A stretch of DNA of 52,917 nucleotides from an uncultured Oscillibacter sp. (lineage in GTDB: Bacteria; Bacillota; Clostridia; Oscillospirales; Oscillospiraceae): NCBI RefSeq assembly GCF_900544955.1, contig NZ_UQXD01000013.1, positions 1 through 52,917 of the forward strand, given 5' to 3'. Under the pieces are notes generated by a model that did not search any database, had not been told where the DNA came from, and was given only the letters and a program-made list of their open reading frames with translations. The position numbers and the translations under genes were made by a program. Shown here one piece after another: positions 37,080 to 45,140 of the stretch. Position 1 is the stretch's first letter. Each line of letters begins with the position of its first letter.

Positions 37080-37985
37080 TTACAAGCGCGGCGCAAGGGC
37101 GCTGCCCTGCTCCACATCGTCCCGCACAAAGGCGGCGCGGATGGCGTTCAGCACCCGCTTTTTGTCGCCGCTCCACAGCGGCGCGAGGAGGTCCCGCTTG
37201 GCGCCGTCGCCGGTGAGGCGGTGGACCACCGTCTCCCGGGGGATGTTCCGCAGGCACTCCTCCAGGGCCGCGATATACGCCTCCAGTTCCAGCGTGCGGA
37301 AGCGGCCCGCCTGCCAGTCCGCCGCCAGGTCCGTGCCCCGGAGGACATGGAGCAGGTGGAACTTGACGCCCCAGGCGCCGGAGGCGCCGATATACCGGGC
37401 GGTTTCCGCCATCTGCGCCTGGGTTTCCCCGGGGAGGCCCAGGATCTGGTGGACCACCACGGCGATGCCCATGTCCGTCAGGCGCCGGACCGCCTCGTCG
37501 AAAACCGGAAGATCGTACCCCCGGCGGAGGTAGGCGGCGGAGGCGGGGTGGATGGTCTGAAGGCCCAGCTCCACCCACACCGGCTTGACGCGGTTTTGCT
37601 CCGCCAGGAGGGTGAGGACCTCCTCCGGCAGGCAGTCCGGCCGGGTGGCCACGGACAGCGCCACCACCTCCGGCGGCGCCGCGGCGGCGGCGTACAGCGC
37701 CCGGAGGCGGTCCGCCGGGGCATAGGTGTTGGTGAAGGATTGGAAGTAGGCGACGTAGCGGGCGTCCGGCCCCGCCTTTGCCGCCACCCGGGCCTTGGCC
37801 GCGGCCAGCTGGGCGGGAATATCGCCCGTTTCCGCAAAGGCCCCGGCGCCGTCGCAGAAGATGCAGCCCCGGGTGCCCAGGGTGCCGTCCCGGTTGGGGC
37901 AGGAGCAGCCGGAGGACAGGGCCAGCTTGTAGACCTTGCCGCCGTATCTCCGTCTGCAATCCTCGTTCAGGCTGTTCCAGTACAC
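37080..37985 (-). CDS. Radical SAM protein, TIGR01212/YtqA family
   Basis: A 301-residue radical SAM protein. The Fe-S motif lies in SSGCSCPNRDGTLGTRGCIFC, where the cysteines follow the longer spacing of this family rather than C-x3-C-x2-C. Later motifs are ALSVATRPDCLPEEVL, VWVELGLQTIHP and ILGLPGETQAQM, as in Elp3-like radical SAM barrels. A GTG start at 37985 has GGAGG 6 nt before it; a TTG at 38009 is possible but less well placed. YtqA-like proteins are conserved in Firmicutes and may modify RNA, but the substrate is not established as far as I know. Confidence 0.9.
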   Translation of the reverse strand: MYWNSLNEDCRRRYGGKVYKLALSSGCSCPNRDGTLGTRGCIFCDGAGAFAETGDIPAQLAAAKARVAAKAGPDARYVAYFQSFTNTYAPADRLRALYAAAAAPPEVVALSVATRPDCLPEEVLTLLAEQNRVKPVWVELGLQTIHPASAAYLRRGYDLPVFDEAVRRLTDMGIAVVVHQILGLPGETQAQMAETARYIGASGAWGVKFHLLHVLRGTDLAADWQAGRFRTLELEAYIAALEECLRNIPRETVVHRLTGDGAKRDLLAPLWSGDKKRVLNAIRAAFVRDDVEQGSALAPRL

Positions 37986-38016
37986 GGTGCGCCTCCATCT
38001 TTTTTTCAAAATCCCC

Positions 38017-38045
38017 TTTTGTCCGCCGGGGTTCTGCGCTATAAT
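38017..38045 (+). promoter_or_regulatory. Candidate promoter of the XRE gene at 38117
   Basis: A perfect TATAAT (38040-38045) is preceded at 17 bp by TTTTGT (38017-38022), giving a leader of about 65 nt. Confidence 0.5.
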
Positions 38046-38116
38046 ACCATCTATTGAGCAAACTGTCCGCGGCCCGGGGCCGCGCAGGATATCCGTTTTA
38101 CACAGGAGGTTTTCCT

Positions 38117-38581
38117 ATGGTCACAATGGCACAGCGCATTGAAGCGCTCCGCACGGAAAAGGGGCTGAGCCGCCCCGCGTTGTCCGCCGCTCTGGGCCTG
38201 CCCAAGAGCGCGGCGGAAAAGTTTGAAACCGGCCGTCAGACGCCCAGCCAGGACCAGCAGAAGAAGCTGGCGTCCTTTTTCGGCGTGTCGCTGTTCTACC
38301 TCCGGGGGGAGAGCGACGACCGCACCCAGATGGAGAATTGGCTGAACTCGTCCTTCTCCGACGACGCCCCCGCACCCGCCCCGGCGCCCCGCCGGAGCGC
38401 GGCGCCCCAGACGGTGGCCCAGTCCGCCGGCGGGCGGGAGGACGGCCCGATGCTGGCGGCCTTCCTGAAGAGCAAGTCCTTTCAGGACATGGTCCGCGCC
38501 ACGGTGACGGAGGTCCTCCGCTCCCCCGAGGGGCAGGAGCTGCTGGCAAAAGCCGTCCGCCGGGAGCTGGAGCGCCGCTGA
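38117..38581 (+). CDS. XRE family helix-turn-helix protein
   Basis: A 154-residue protein. Residues 5-60 are an XRE helix-turn-helix (AQRIEALRTEKGLSRPALSA, then GLPKSAAEKFETGRQTPSQ and LASFFGVSLFYLRGE). A Pro/Ala-rich linker follows at ~80-100. A conserved C-terminal segment (MLAAFLKSKSFQDMVRATVT, then EVLRSPEGQELLAK) may mediate dimerisation. The ATG at 38117 follows CAGGAGGT. No ligand domain is recognised. Possible targets are not evident from the neighbours, a radical SAM gene and nrdD. Confidence 0.88.
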   Translation: MVTMAQRIEALRTEKGLSRPALSAALGLPKSAAEKFETGRQTPSQDQQKKLASFFGVSLFYLRGESDDRTQMENWLNSSFSDDAPAPAPAPRRSAAPQTVAQSAGGREDGPMLAAFLKSKSFQDMVRATVTEVLRSPEGQELLAKAVRRELERR

Positions 38582-38811
38582 GGCCATTCCGGGGAGGGAG
38601 ACCGCCGGTCTCCCTCCTCTCTTCTGCTGATTGTACCCCCTCCGCCGGAAAAACGCCAGACCCAGGTTTCCGCGGCCAAGGGAGCGGCCGGATTTCCGGC
38701 GTTTTCTGTGAAAAATCCCTATGGACTTTCCGGCGGGAGTTTGGCAGAATGGTGACTTGCGCGTGGCCGGCGGGCGCCGCCGCTTTTTTCGCGGATAGTG
38801 GCAAATGTCAC
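38582..38811. other. Intergenic region between the XRE gene and the nrdD promoter
   Basis: A hairpin at 38593-38617 (11-bp stem, GGAGGGAGACC and complement) probably ends the XRE transcript. A second inverted repeat has CGCCGGAAA (38643-38651) and TTTCCGGCG (38693-38701) with 41 nt between and TTTTCTG after it. I see no gene here. Confidence 0.6.
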
Positions 38812-38840
38812 TTGATGCACAACATCTTGTGCATTATACT
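38812..38840 (+). promoter_or_regulatory. Promoter of the nrdD-nrdG-yhaM operon
   Basis: TTGATG (38812-38817) and TATACT (38835-38840) have a 17-bp spacer that is filled by the first NrdR-like box. Confidence 0.75.
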
Positions 38841-38865
38841 GGGAATGAAACCGAATATATTGTGG
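38817..38865. promoter_or_regulatory. Pair of NrdR boxes upstream of nrdD
   Basis: Box 1 (38817-38832) reads GCACAACATCTTGTGC and box 2 (38850-38865) reads ACCGAATATATTGTGG. Both match the known NrdR consensus of about ACAC-N-ATAT-N-TTGTGT. They are 33 bp apart, about three helical turns, as required for NrdR repression. Box 1 blocks the -35/-10 spacer. Confidence 0.8.
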
Positions 38866-38899
38866 CGCTGTCACAGAAAAACATACAGGGGGAATTTGC

Positions 38900-41077
38900 A
38901 TGAAAGTCATCAAGCGCAACGGGACCGAGGTTGTCTTCGGCATTGAAAAGATCATCTCCGCCATCACCAAGGCCAACGGGAGCGTGGAGGAGTCCGCCCG
39001 GATGACGCCCATGCAGATTCAGCGGATTGCGGAGTTTGTGGAGCTGAGCTGCCTGAAAATGAACCGCTCCCCCTCGGTGGAGGAGATTCAGGACCTGGTG
39101 GAGGTCCAGATCATGGCCCACGGCGCCTACGAGGTGGCGAAGAACTACGTCACCTACCGCTACACCCGCTCTCTGGTCCGCCGCAGCAACACCACCGACG
39201 AGAAGATTCTGAGCCTCATCGAGTGCTGCAACGAGGAGGCCAAGCAGGAGAACTCCAACAAAAATCCGGTGGTGAACTCCACCCAGCGGGACTACATGGC
39301 CGGCGAGGTCTCCCGGGATTTGAGCGAGCGGCTGCTGCTGCCCAAGGACATTGTGGAGGCCCACAAGGAGGGCATCATCCACTTTCACGACTCGGATTAC
39401 TACGCCCAGCACATGCACAACTGCGATCTGGTGAACCTGGAGGACATGCTGCAAAACGGCACCGTCATCACCGGCACCCTCATCGAGCGGCCCCACAGCT
39501 TCTCCACCGCCTGCAACATCGCCACCCAGATCATCGCCCAGGTGGCCTCCAACCAGTACGGCGGCCAGTCCATCTCCCTGGCCCACCTGGCCCCGTTTGT
39601 GGACGTGAGCCGGCGGAAGATCCGCAAGGTGGTGGAGCAGGAGATGGTGGCCATCGGCGTGGAGATCGGCGCGGACAAGCTCTCCGAGCTGGTGGAGGCC
39701 CGCCTGCGGGACGAGGTGCGCCGGGGCGTCCAGACCATCCAGTACCAGGTGCTGACGCTGCTGACCACCAACGGGCAGGCCCCCTTCGTCACCGTGTTCA
39801 TGTACCTGGGGGAGGCGCGGGACGACCAGGAGCGCCGGGACCTGGCGCTGATCATCGAGGAGACGCTGGAGCAGCGCTACCAGGGCGTGAAAAATGAGGA
39901 GGGCGTGTGGATCACCCCCGCCTTCCCCAAGCTGATCTACGTGCTGGAGGAGGACAACATCCGGGAGGATGCCCCCTACTGGTATCTCACCCGGCTGGCG
40001 GCCAAGTGCACCGCCCGCCGCATGGTGCCAGACTACATCTCCGAAAAGAAGATGCTGGAGCTGAAAATTGACAAGAACGGGGAGGGCCACTGCTACACCT
40101 GCATGGGCTGCCGCAGCTTCCTCACCCCCTATGTGGACCCGGAGACCAACCGGCCCAAGTATTACGGCCGGTTCAACCAGGGCGTGGTCACGTTGAACCT
40201 GCCGGACGTGGCCCTCAGCTCCGGCGGGGACGAGGAGAAGTTTTGGCGGATTTTCGACGAGCGGCTGGAGCTGTGCCACCGGGCGCTGCTGTGCCGCCAC
40301 CAGCGGCTCAAGGGCACGCCCTCCGACGTGGCCCCCATTCTGTGGCAGTACGGCGCCTGCGCCCGGCTGAAGAAGGGGGAGACCATCGACAAGCTGCTCT
40401 ACGGCGGCTACTCCACCATCTCCCTGGGCTATGCGGGCCTCTACGAGTGCGTGAAGTACATGACCGGCAAGAGCCACACGGACCCCGCCGCCACCCCCTT
40501 TGCCCTCAGCGTCATGGAGCGGATGAACGATGCCTGCCGGGCCTGGAAGGCGGAGCACAACATCGACTTCTCCCTCTACGGCACGCCGCTGGAGTCCACC
40601 ACCTATAAATTCGCCAAGTGCCTCCAGCGCCGGTTCGGCGTCATCGAGGGCATCACCGACAAGGGCTATATCACCAACAGCTATCACGTCCACGTCTCGG
40701 AGAACATCAACGCCTTCGACAAGCTGAAATTCGAGGCCCAGTTCCAGCACCTGTCCCCCGGCGGCGCCATCAGCTACGTGGAGGTGCCGGACATGCAGAA
40801 CAACCTGGAGGCGGTGCTCCAGGTGATGAAGTTCATCTACGACAACATCATCTACGCCGAGCTGAACACCAAGAGCGACTACTGCCAGGTCTGCGGCTGG
40901 GACGGGGAGATTCAGATCGCGGAGGAGAGCGGCAAGCTGATCTGGCGGTGCCCCAAGTGCGGCAACACGGACCAGGACAAGATGAACGTGGCCCGGCGGA
41001 CCTGCGGCTACATCGGCACCCAGTTCTGGAACCAGGGCCGGACCCAGGAGATCCGGGACCGGGTTCTGCACCTGTGA
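38900..41077 (+). CDS. nrdD: Anaerobic ribonucleoside-triphosphate reductase
   Basis: A 725-residue class III ribonucleotide reductase, which makes dNTPs without oxygen. An ATP-cone (residues 1-95, MKVIKRNGTEVVFGIEKI) gives allosteric control. The catalytic barrel includes SQRDYMAGEVS-like and CYTCMGCRSFLTPYV segments. Four zinc-binding cysteines lie in CQVCGWDGEI and WRCPKCGNTD. The glycyl radical is Gly703 in RRTCGYIGTQFW. The activase nrdG begins 9 bp after the stop. The ATG at 38900 follows CAGGGGGAA. Two NrdR-type boxes at the promoter predict dATP-dependent repression. Confidence 0.97.
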   Translation: MKVIKRNGTEVVFGIEKIISAITKANGSVEESARMTPMQIQRIAEFVELSCLKMNRSPSVEEIQDLVEVQIMAHGAYEVAKNYVTYRYTRSLVRRSNTTDEKILSLIECCNEEAKQENSNKNPVVNSTQRDYMAGEVSRDLSERLLLPKDIVEAHKEGIIHFHDSDYYAQHMHNCDLVNLEDMLQNGTVITGTLIERPHSFSTACNIATQIIAQVASNQYGGQSISLAHLAPFVDVSRRKIRKVVEQEMVAIGVEIGADKLSELVEARLRDEVRRGVQTIQYQVLTLLTTNGQAPFVTVFMYLGEARDDQERRDLALIIEETLEQRYQGVKNEEGVWITPAFPKLIYVLEEDNIREDAPYWYLTRLAAKCTARRMVPDYISEKKMLELKIDKNGEGHCYTCMGCRSFLTPYVDPETNRPKYYGRFNQGVVTLNLPDVALSSGGDEEKFWRIFDERLELCHRALLCRHQRLKGTPSDVAPILWQYGACARLKKGETIDKLLYGGYSTISLGYAGLYECVKYMTGKSHTDPAATPFALSVMERMNDACRAWKAEHNIDFSLYGTPLESTTYKFAKCLQRRFGVIEGITDKGYITNSYHVHVSENINAFDKLKFEAQFQHLSPGGAISYVEVPDMQNNLEAVLQVMKFIYDNIIYAELNTKSDYCQVCGWDGEIQIAEESGKLIWRCPKCGNTDQDKMNVARRTCGYIGTQFWNQGRTQEIRDRVLHL

Positions 41078-41086
41078 GCGCGCGCC

Positions 41087-41614
41087 ATGTACTACGGTGA
41101 GATCAAGGACTGCGACATCGCCAACGGCGAGGGCGTCCGGGTGACACTGTTCGTCTCCGGCTGCACGAACCGCTGCAAAAACTGCTTTCAGCCCCAGACC
41201 TGGGACTTTGCCTACGGCCAGCCCTTCACCGGGGAGACGGAGGAGCGGCTGCTGGAGCTGCTGGCCCCCGGCTATATCAGCGGCCTGACGCTGCTGGGGG
41301 GCGAGCCCTTCGAGCCGGAGAACCAGCGGGCGCTGCTGCCCTTCCTCCGCCGGGTCCGGGCGGCGTATCCGGAAAAGACCATCTGGGGCTTCTCCGGCTT
41401 CACCTATGAGGAGCTGACTGCGGGGGGCGGCCATCCCCGCTGCGAGGCGACGGAGGAGCTGCTGTCCCTTCTGGACGTGCTGGTGGACGGCCGGTATGTG
41501 GAGGAGCTGAAGGACATCTCCCTCCGCTTCCGGGGCAGCGCCAACCAGCGGCTGATCGACCTGAATGAAAGCCGGCGGGCGGGAACCCTGCGGTTCCTGC
41601 CGGACCGGAGATGA
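41087..41614 (+). CDS. nrdG: Anaerobic ribonucleotide reductase activating protein
   Basis: A 175-residue radical SAM activase that installs the glycyl radical on NrdD. The [4Fe-4S] motif is CTNRCKNCF (C-x3-C-x2-C) near residues 26-33. The SAM-binding GG loop follows (LTLLGGEPFEPENQ), and WGFSGFTYEEL and LVDGRYVEEL are typical. Length fits (about 155-180). It is cotranscribed with nrdD. The next gene, yhaM, begins 9 bp downstream. Confidence 0.96.
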   Translation: MYYGEIKDCDIANGEGVRVTLFVSGCTNRCKNCFQPQTWDFAYGQPFTGETEERLLELLAPGYISGLTLLGGEPFEPENQRALLPFLRRVRAAYPEKTIWGFSGFTYEELTAGGGHPRCEATEELLSLLDVLVDGRYVEELKDISLRFRGSANQRLIDLNESRRAGTLRFLPDRR

Positions 41615-41623
41615 GAGGAAGCT

Positions 41624-42571
41624 ATGGAATACAACAAGCCCATTTCCGACATGCGCCCCGGCGACGGGGTGGAGGGATTTTACATCCTGAAAAGCGCCGC
41701 GGTGAAGAGCAGCGCCAACGGCAAACCCTTCCTCAGCGCCGTGCTGTGCGACAAGGACGGCGCCATCGAGGCCAAGGCCTGGGACTACGCCGGCCCCGTC
41801 TCCACGCCGGAGGAGGGGAAGGTGGTGAAGGTCCGGGGCGCGGTGTCTGAGTACCGGGGCAGCCTCCAGCTGGTCATTGACCGCATCCGCCTGGCGGAGC
41901 CGGGGGACCCGGTGGACCGGAGCGCCCTGGTGCCCACGGCCCCCGTGGACCTGGAGGCCGCCTTCCGGGAGGTGGAGGCGCTGGTGGACTCCATGGCCGA
42001 CGGGGACTACCGGGCGGTGTGCCGCCTGCTGCTGGACCGCCGCGCCGGGGCGCTTCGCACCCTGCCCGCCGCCAAGAGCGTCCACCACAGCTTTGTGGGG
42101 GGCCTTTTGATGCACACGGTGTACATGCTGCGCCTGGCGGATTTCCTGGCGGGGCAGTACGGCGGCGTGGTGAACCGGGATTTGCTGCTGGCGGGGACGC
42201 TGCTCCACGACTTTGCCAAGGAGGAGGAGTTCACCTGCTCGGAGCTGGGGCTGGTGACGGACTACTCCGTGAAGGGCCAGTTGCTGGGCCATCTGGTGAT
42301 GGGCGCCCAGGCGGTGGCCCGGGCGGCGGAGGAGGCCGGCGTGCCGGAGGAGAAGTCGGTGCTGCTCCAGCACATGATCCTCTCCCACCACGGGGAGCCG
42401 GACTTCGGCGCGGCGGTGCGGCCGGTGTGTGCGGAGAGCGAGCTGCTCTCCTGTATCGACCTCATTGACAGCCGCATGGAGATTTACCGGGAGACCCTGG
42501 CGGAGGTGCCGGAGGGCGCCTTCAGCGGCCGGATTTTCGCCCTGGAGAAAAGAATTTACCACCATCCCTGA
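41624..42571 (+). CDS. 3'-5' exoribonuclease YhaM family (OB-fold plus HD domain)
   Basis: A 315-residue protein. Residues ~1-90 are an OB-fold nucleic-acid-binding domain (KSSANGKPFLSAVLCDKDG, then GAVSEYRGSLQLVIDRI). Residues ~150-290 are an HD phosphohydrolase-type domain (SVHHSFVGGLLMHTVYML, LLAGTLLHDFAKEEEF, then HMILSHHGEPDFG). YhaM of Bacillus degrades RNA and single-stranded DNA from the 3' end. It is the third gene of the nrdD transcript. The overlap of dNTP synthesis and a nuclease in one operon may be fortuitous. Confidence 0.92.
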   Translation: MEYNKPISDMRPGDGVEGFYILKSAAVKSSANGKPFLSAVLCDKDGAIEAKAWDYAGPVSTPEEGKVVKVRGAVSEYRGSLQLVIDRIRLAEPGDPVDRSALVPTAPVDLEAAFREVEALVDSMADGDYRAVCRLLLDRRAGALRTLPAAKSVHHSFVGGLLMHTVYMLRLADFLAGQYGGVVNRDLLLAGTLLHDFAKEEEFTCSELGLVTDYSVKGQLLGHLVMGAQAVARAAEEAGVPEEKSVLLQHMILSHHGEPDFGAAVRPVCAESELLSCIDLIDSRMEIYRETLAEVPEGAFSGRIFALEKRIYHHP

Positions 42572-42583
42572 GGGAACAGGAAA

Positions 42584-42617
42584 GGCCCCCGCTGCGGACT
42601 GGTCCGCGGCGGGGGCC
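42584..42617 (+). other. GC-rich hairpin after yhaM
   Basis: GGCCCCCGC and GCGGGGGCC form an outer stem with GCGGA/TCCGC inside. No T-run follows, so termination would be incomplete; the next gene starts 108 bp later. Confidence 0.55.
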
Positions 42618-42724
42618 GGGTGCTCCAAAGACCTTGGGGCACGGCAAACTGGAGAGGGGAGAGGCCGGGCACGCCCGCGGCAAAGCGGGGGCTTTCGGCA
42701 GCGGAACATGGAGGAAGGAAGAAA

Positions 42725-43378
42725 ATGATCGAACTGCACACGTGGATGGACGGCTTTCTGCGGGGGCTGCGGGAGACCTTCGGCGACAGGATTTACTTTG
42801 TGGGCCTACAGGGGAGCTATGGGCGCGGCGAGGCCACCGAGGCCAGCGACATCGACCCGGTGGTGATTCTGGACGAGCTGTCCTGCGCGGACATCCGGAC
42901 CTATCACCGCCTGCTGGACACGCTCCCCCACCGGGAGCGCATCTGCGGGTTCCTCTCGGGGCGGGAGGAGCTGCTGCGCTGGGAGGCGTCGGACCTCTTC
43001 CAGTTCTACTATGATACGAAGCCGGTGCAGGGCAGCCTTGCGGCGCTGCTGCCGCGGATTGACGGCCCCGCCGTGGAGCGGGCCATCCGGCTGGGGGTCT
43101 GTAATATCTACCACGGCTGCGTCCATAATATGCTGTATGAGCGGGACGAGGCGCTGCTGCGGGGGCTGTACAAGTCCGCGTCCTTTGTGGTGCAGGCGAT
43201 TTGCTTTCAGCAGACGGGGCGCTATCCCGGGCGCCAGGCGGAGCTGCCTGCGGTGGCGGAGGGTGCGGAACGGGCGGTGATGGAGACCTTCCTCGCCCTC
43301 AAGCGGGGCGGCCCGGTGGAGTTTGACCGCATGTCCGAGCAGCTCTTCCGCTGGGCGCAGGGCCGGATCCAGAGCTGA
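42725..43378 (+). CDS. Nucleotidyltransferase-domain protein
   Basis: A 217-residue protein. Near residues 24-40 it has the minimal nucleotidyltransferase motif GSYGRGEATEASDIDPVV (GS-x9-DxD with metal-binding aspartates). The C-terminal ~100 residues are alpha-helical (LYERDEALLRGLYKSASFVV, then MSEQLFRWAQGR) and look HEPN-like. Known relatives either transfer nucleotides to small molecules or proteins or act as antitoxins. No toxin gene is adjacent, and the NTase and helical parts are in one chain. The ATG at 42725 follows GGAGGAAGGAA. Its target is unknown. Confidence 0.82.
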   Translation: MIELHTWMDGFLRGLRETFGDRIYFVGLQGSYGRGEATEASDIDPVVILDELSCADIRTYHRLLDTLPHRERICGFLSGREELLRWEASDLFQFYYDTKPVQGSLAALLPRIDGPAVERAIRLGVCNIYHGCVHNMLYERDEALLRGLYKSASFVVQAICFQQTGRYPGRQAELPAVAEGAERAVMETFLALKRGGPVEFDRMSEQLFRWAQGRIQS

Positions 43379-43450
43379 GCCGCCCTTTCCCCGGCGCGGA
43401 GCGCGCCGCGAAGAGACTATCCGCCTTCGGGCGGAGAAACGGAGGAGACT

Positions 43451-44758
43451 ATGGAACAGGACCTTTCCCGGCGGCTGCTGGACTTTCTGGACGGCAGCTC
43501 TAGCTGTTACCACGCGGTGGAGAATGTGAGGAGGGCGCTGGAGGCGGCGGGCTACCGGCAACTGTGGGAGTTTCAGCCCTGGCGTCTGGAGGCGGGAGGG
43601 CGGTACTTCGTCATCCGGGGGGACTCCACCCTGGCGGCCTTCCGCGTCCCCCGGGGGACGGCCCGGGGCTTTCTGATTGGGGCTGGGCACAGTGACTCCC
43701 CCACCTTCAAGCTCCGGGACGGGGGCGAGCTGCTCTCCCCCGGCGGGAGCGTGCGCCTTGCGGTGGAGCCCTACGGCGGCGGGATTTACCGCTCCTGGCT
43801 GGACCGGCCCCTGTCCGTAGCGGGCCGGTGCCTGGTGCGGGAGGGGACGCACCTGGCGTCCCGGCTGGTGCAGGTGGACCGGGATCTGCTGGTGATCCCC
43901 AGCGTGGCCGTCCACATGGACCGGAACGTGAATAAGGGCACGGCGCTGGACCCCGCCGTGGACCTGCTGCCCCTGTTCGGCCTGGGGGAGCCGGGGGCCT
44001 TCCGCCGCCTGATCGCCGAGACGGCGGGGGTCGGGGAGGAGGACCTCCTCTCCACGGAGCTGTTTCTCTATCCCCGGACGCCGGGGACGCTGCTGGGGAC
44101 GGAGGAGGAGCTGGTGGCCGCCCCCCGGCTGGACGATCTCCAGTGCGTCTTTGCCTGCCTCCGGGGCTTTCTGGCGGCGGAGGAGGGGGAGAGCGTGCCG
44201 GTGCTGTGCGTGTTCAACAACGAGGAGGTGGGCAGCGGCACCCGGCAGGGGGCGGACTCCACCTTTCTGGCCGACACGCTGGAGCGGATCAGCGGTGCCC
44301 TGGGCAGGGACCGGGAGGGCCACCTCGCGGCGGTGGCGGAGAGCTTCCTGGTGTCGGCGGACAACGCCCACGCCGTTCACCCCGCCCACCCGGAGTACGC
44401 GGACAAGCGGGACTTCCCGGTGCTGAACGGCGGCGTGGTCATCAAGTACAACGCCAACCAGCGCTACACCACCGACGCCCTCTCCGACGCCCTGTTCCGC
44501 CAGGTCTGCCGGGAGGCGGCGGTGCCGGTGCAGCGCTACAGCAACCGGGCGGACCTGCCCGGCGGCTCCACCCTGGGCAACATCTCCACCGCCCACCTCT
44601 CCGTCCCCACGGTGGACGTGGGACTGCCCCAGCTGGCCATGCACAGCTGCTACGAGGTGGCGGGGGCCAGGGACACCGCCTATCTGGCAAGGGCCATGGC
44701 CCGGTACTACGGCGGCAGCCTCCGGTACCGGGAGGGCGGCAGCCTGGAGTTTCAATAG
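43451..44758 (+). CDS. M18 family aminopeptidase
   Basis: A 435-residue cytosolic dinuclear-metal aminopeptidase of the aspartyl-aminopeptidase group. Metal and catalytic motifs are visible: GAGHSDSPTFKL, NKGTALDP, VFNNEEVGSGTRQGA with the catalytic glutamate, SADNAHAVHPAHPE, GGVVIKYNANQRY and PQLAMHSCYEVAG with the last histidine. Length fits M18 (about 430). The ATG at 43451 follows GGAGGAG. It probably releases N-terminal acidic residues for peptide turnover. It ends with a strong terminator. Confidence 0.95.
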   Translation: MEQDLSRRLLDFLDGSSSCYHAVENVRRALEAAGYRQLWEFQPWRLEAGGRYFVIRGDSTLAAFRVPRGTARGFLIGAGHSDSPTFKLRDGGELLSPGGSVRLAVEPYGGGIYRSWLDRPLSVAGRCLVREGTHLASRLVQVDRDLLVIPSVAVHMDRNVNKGTALDPAVDLLPLFGLGEPGAFRRLIAETAGVGEEDLLSTELFLYPRTPGTLLGTEEELVAAPRLDDLQCVFACLRGFLAAEEGESVPVLCVFNNEEVGSGTRQGADSTFLADTLERISGALGRDREGHLAAVAESFLVSADNAHAVHPAHPEYADKRDFPVLNGGVVIKYNANQRYTTDALSDALFRQVCREAAVPVQRYSNRADLPGGSTLGNISTAHLSVPTVDVGLPQLAMHSCYEVAGARDTAYLARAMARYYGGSLRYREGGSLEFQ

Positions 44759-44765
44759 GACGCAG

Positions 44766-44803
44766 CACCCCGGAACGCGAAGCGTTCCGGGGTGTTTTTT
44801 TTT
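44766..44803 (+). terminator. Rho-independent terminator after the M18 aminopeptidase
   Basis: A 13-bp stem (arms 44766-44778 and 44782-44794, CACCCCGGAACGC and complement) with a 3-nt loop is followed by nine T. Confidence 0.96.
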
Positions 44804-44813
44804 GCGAAAAGGG

Positions 44814-44841
44814 TTGACAGATGCGGCGGGCGGTGTATAAT
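44814..44841 (+). promoter_or_regulatory. Promoter of the XRE plus membrane-protein cassette
   Basis: Perfect TTGACA (44814-44819) and TATAAT (44836-44841) with a 16-bp spacer. The -10 box overlaps the large palindrome. Confidence 0.88.
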
Positions 44842-44876
44842 ATGAAGCATCCTTCATGTGAAGGGTGCTTCATATT
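44839..44876. promoter_or_regulatory. 38-bp palindrome over the -10 box, candidate XRE operator
   Basis: 18-bp arms (44839-44856 and 44859-44876) match at all but one position with a 2-bp centre. Each arm itself holds a smaller dyad: ATGAAG-N4-CTTCAT and GTGAAG-N4-CTTCAT. This suits two XRE dimers side by side and predicts tight autorepression. In RNA it would also make a long hairpin directly before the ribosome site. Confidence 0.8.
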
Positions 44877-44900
44877 CTGGAGGGGGCAGGGGGGAGACGG

Positions 44901-45140
44901 GTGCAGAACCGGGTTCGGGAGCTGCGGACGGCGGCGGGACTGACCCAGCAGCAGCTGGCGGAGCGGGTCCATGTGTCGTCCCGGACCATCATCTCCCTGG
45001 AGAAGGGGCAGTACAACCCGTCGCTGCTGCTGGCCTACCGGATGGCGCTGGTGCTAGGCACCAGCATGGAGACGCTCTATTGTCTACCAGAAAATAAAGA
45101 GTGGGAGGACCGGCAGTATGCGGAAGAGGATCTACTATAA
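44901..45140 (+). CDS. Small XRE family regulator
   Basis: A 79-residue helix-turn-helix protein with almost nothing but the DNA-binding domain (VRELRTAAGLTQQQLAERVH, then VSSRTIISLEKGQYNPSLLL). The GTG at 44901 follows GGGGGGAG; no better start exists in frame. It overlaps the next membrane-protein gene by 23 bases. Small XRE proteins of this kind are commonly encoded with short membrane proteins in Firmicutes. The palindrome at its promoter is its likely site. It carries no sensor domain, so signal input may come from the membrane partners. Confidence 0.92.
   Translation: MQNRVRELRTAAGLTQQQLAERVHVSSRTIISLEKGQYNPSLLLAYRMALVLGTSMETLYCLPENKEWEDRQYAEEDLL

Noticed and set aside
38834..42739. 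A 1301-codon open frame on the minus strand
   Set aside because: It lies opposite nrdD, nrdG and yhaM, which have full motifs. The His/Gly/Val/Gln-rich translation is the usual shadow of GC-rich codon use.
42725..43378. Toxin-antitoxin operon
   Set aside because: No second small gene overlaps or abuts it; neighbours are yhaM and an aminopeptidase.
44839..44876. Insertion-sequence end or attachment site
   Set aside because: The palindrome lies exactly at a consensus promoter, has no transposase or integrase nearby and no flanking target duplication; an operator fits better.
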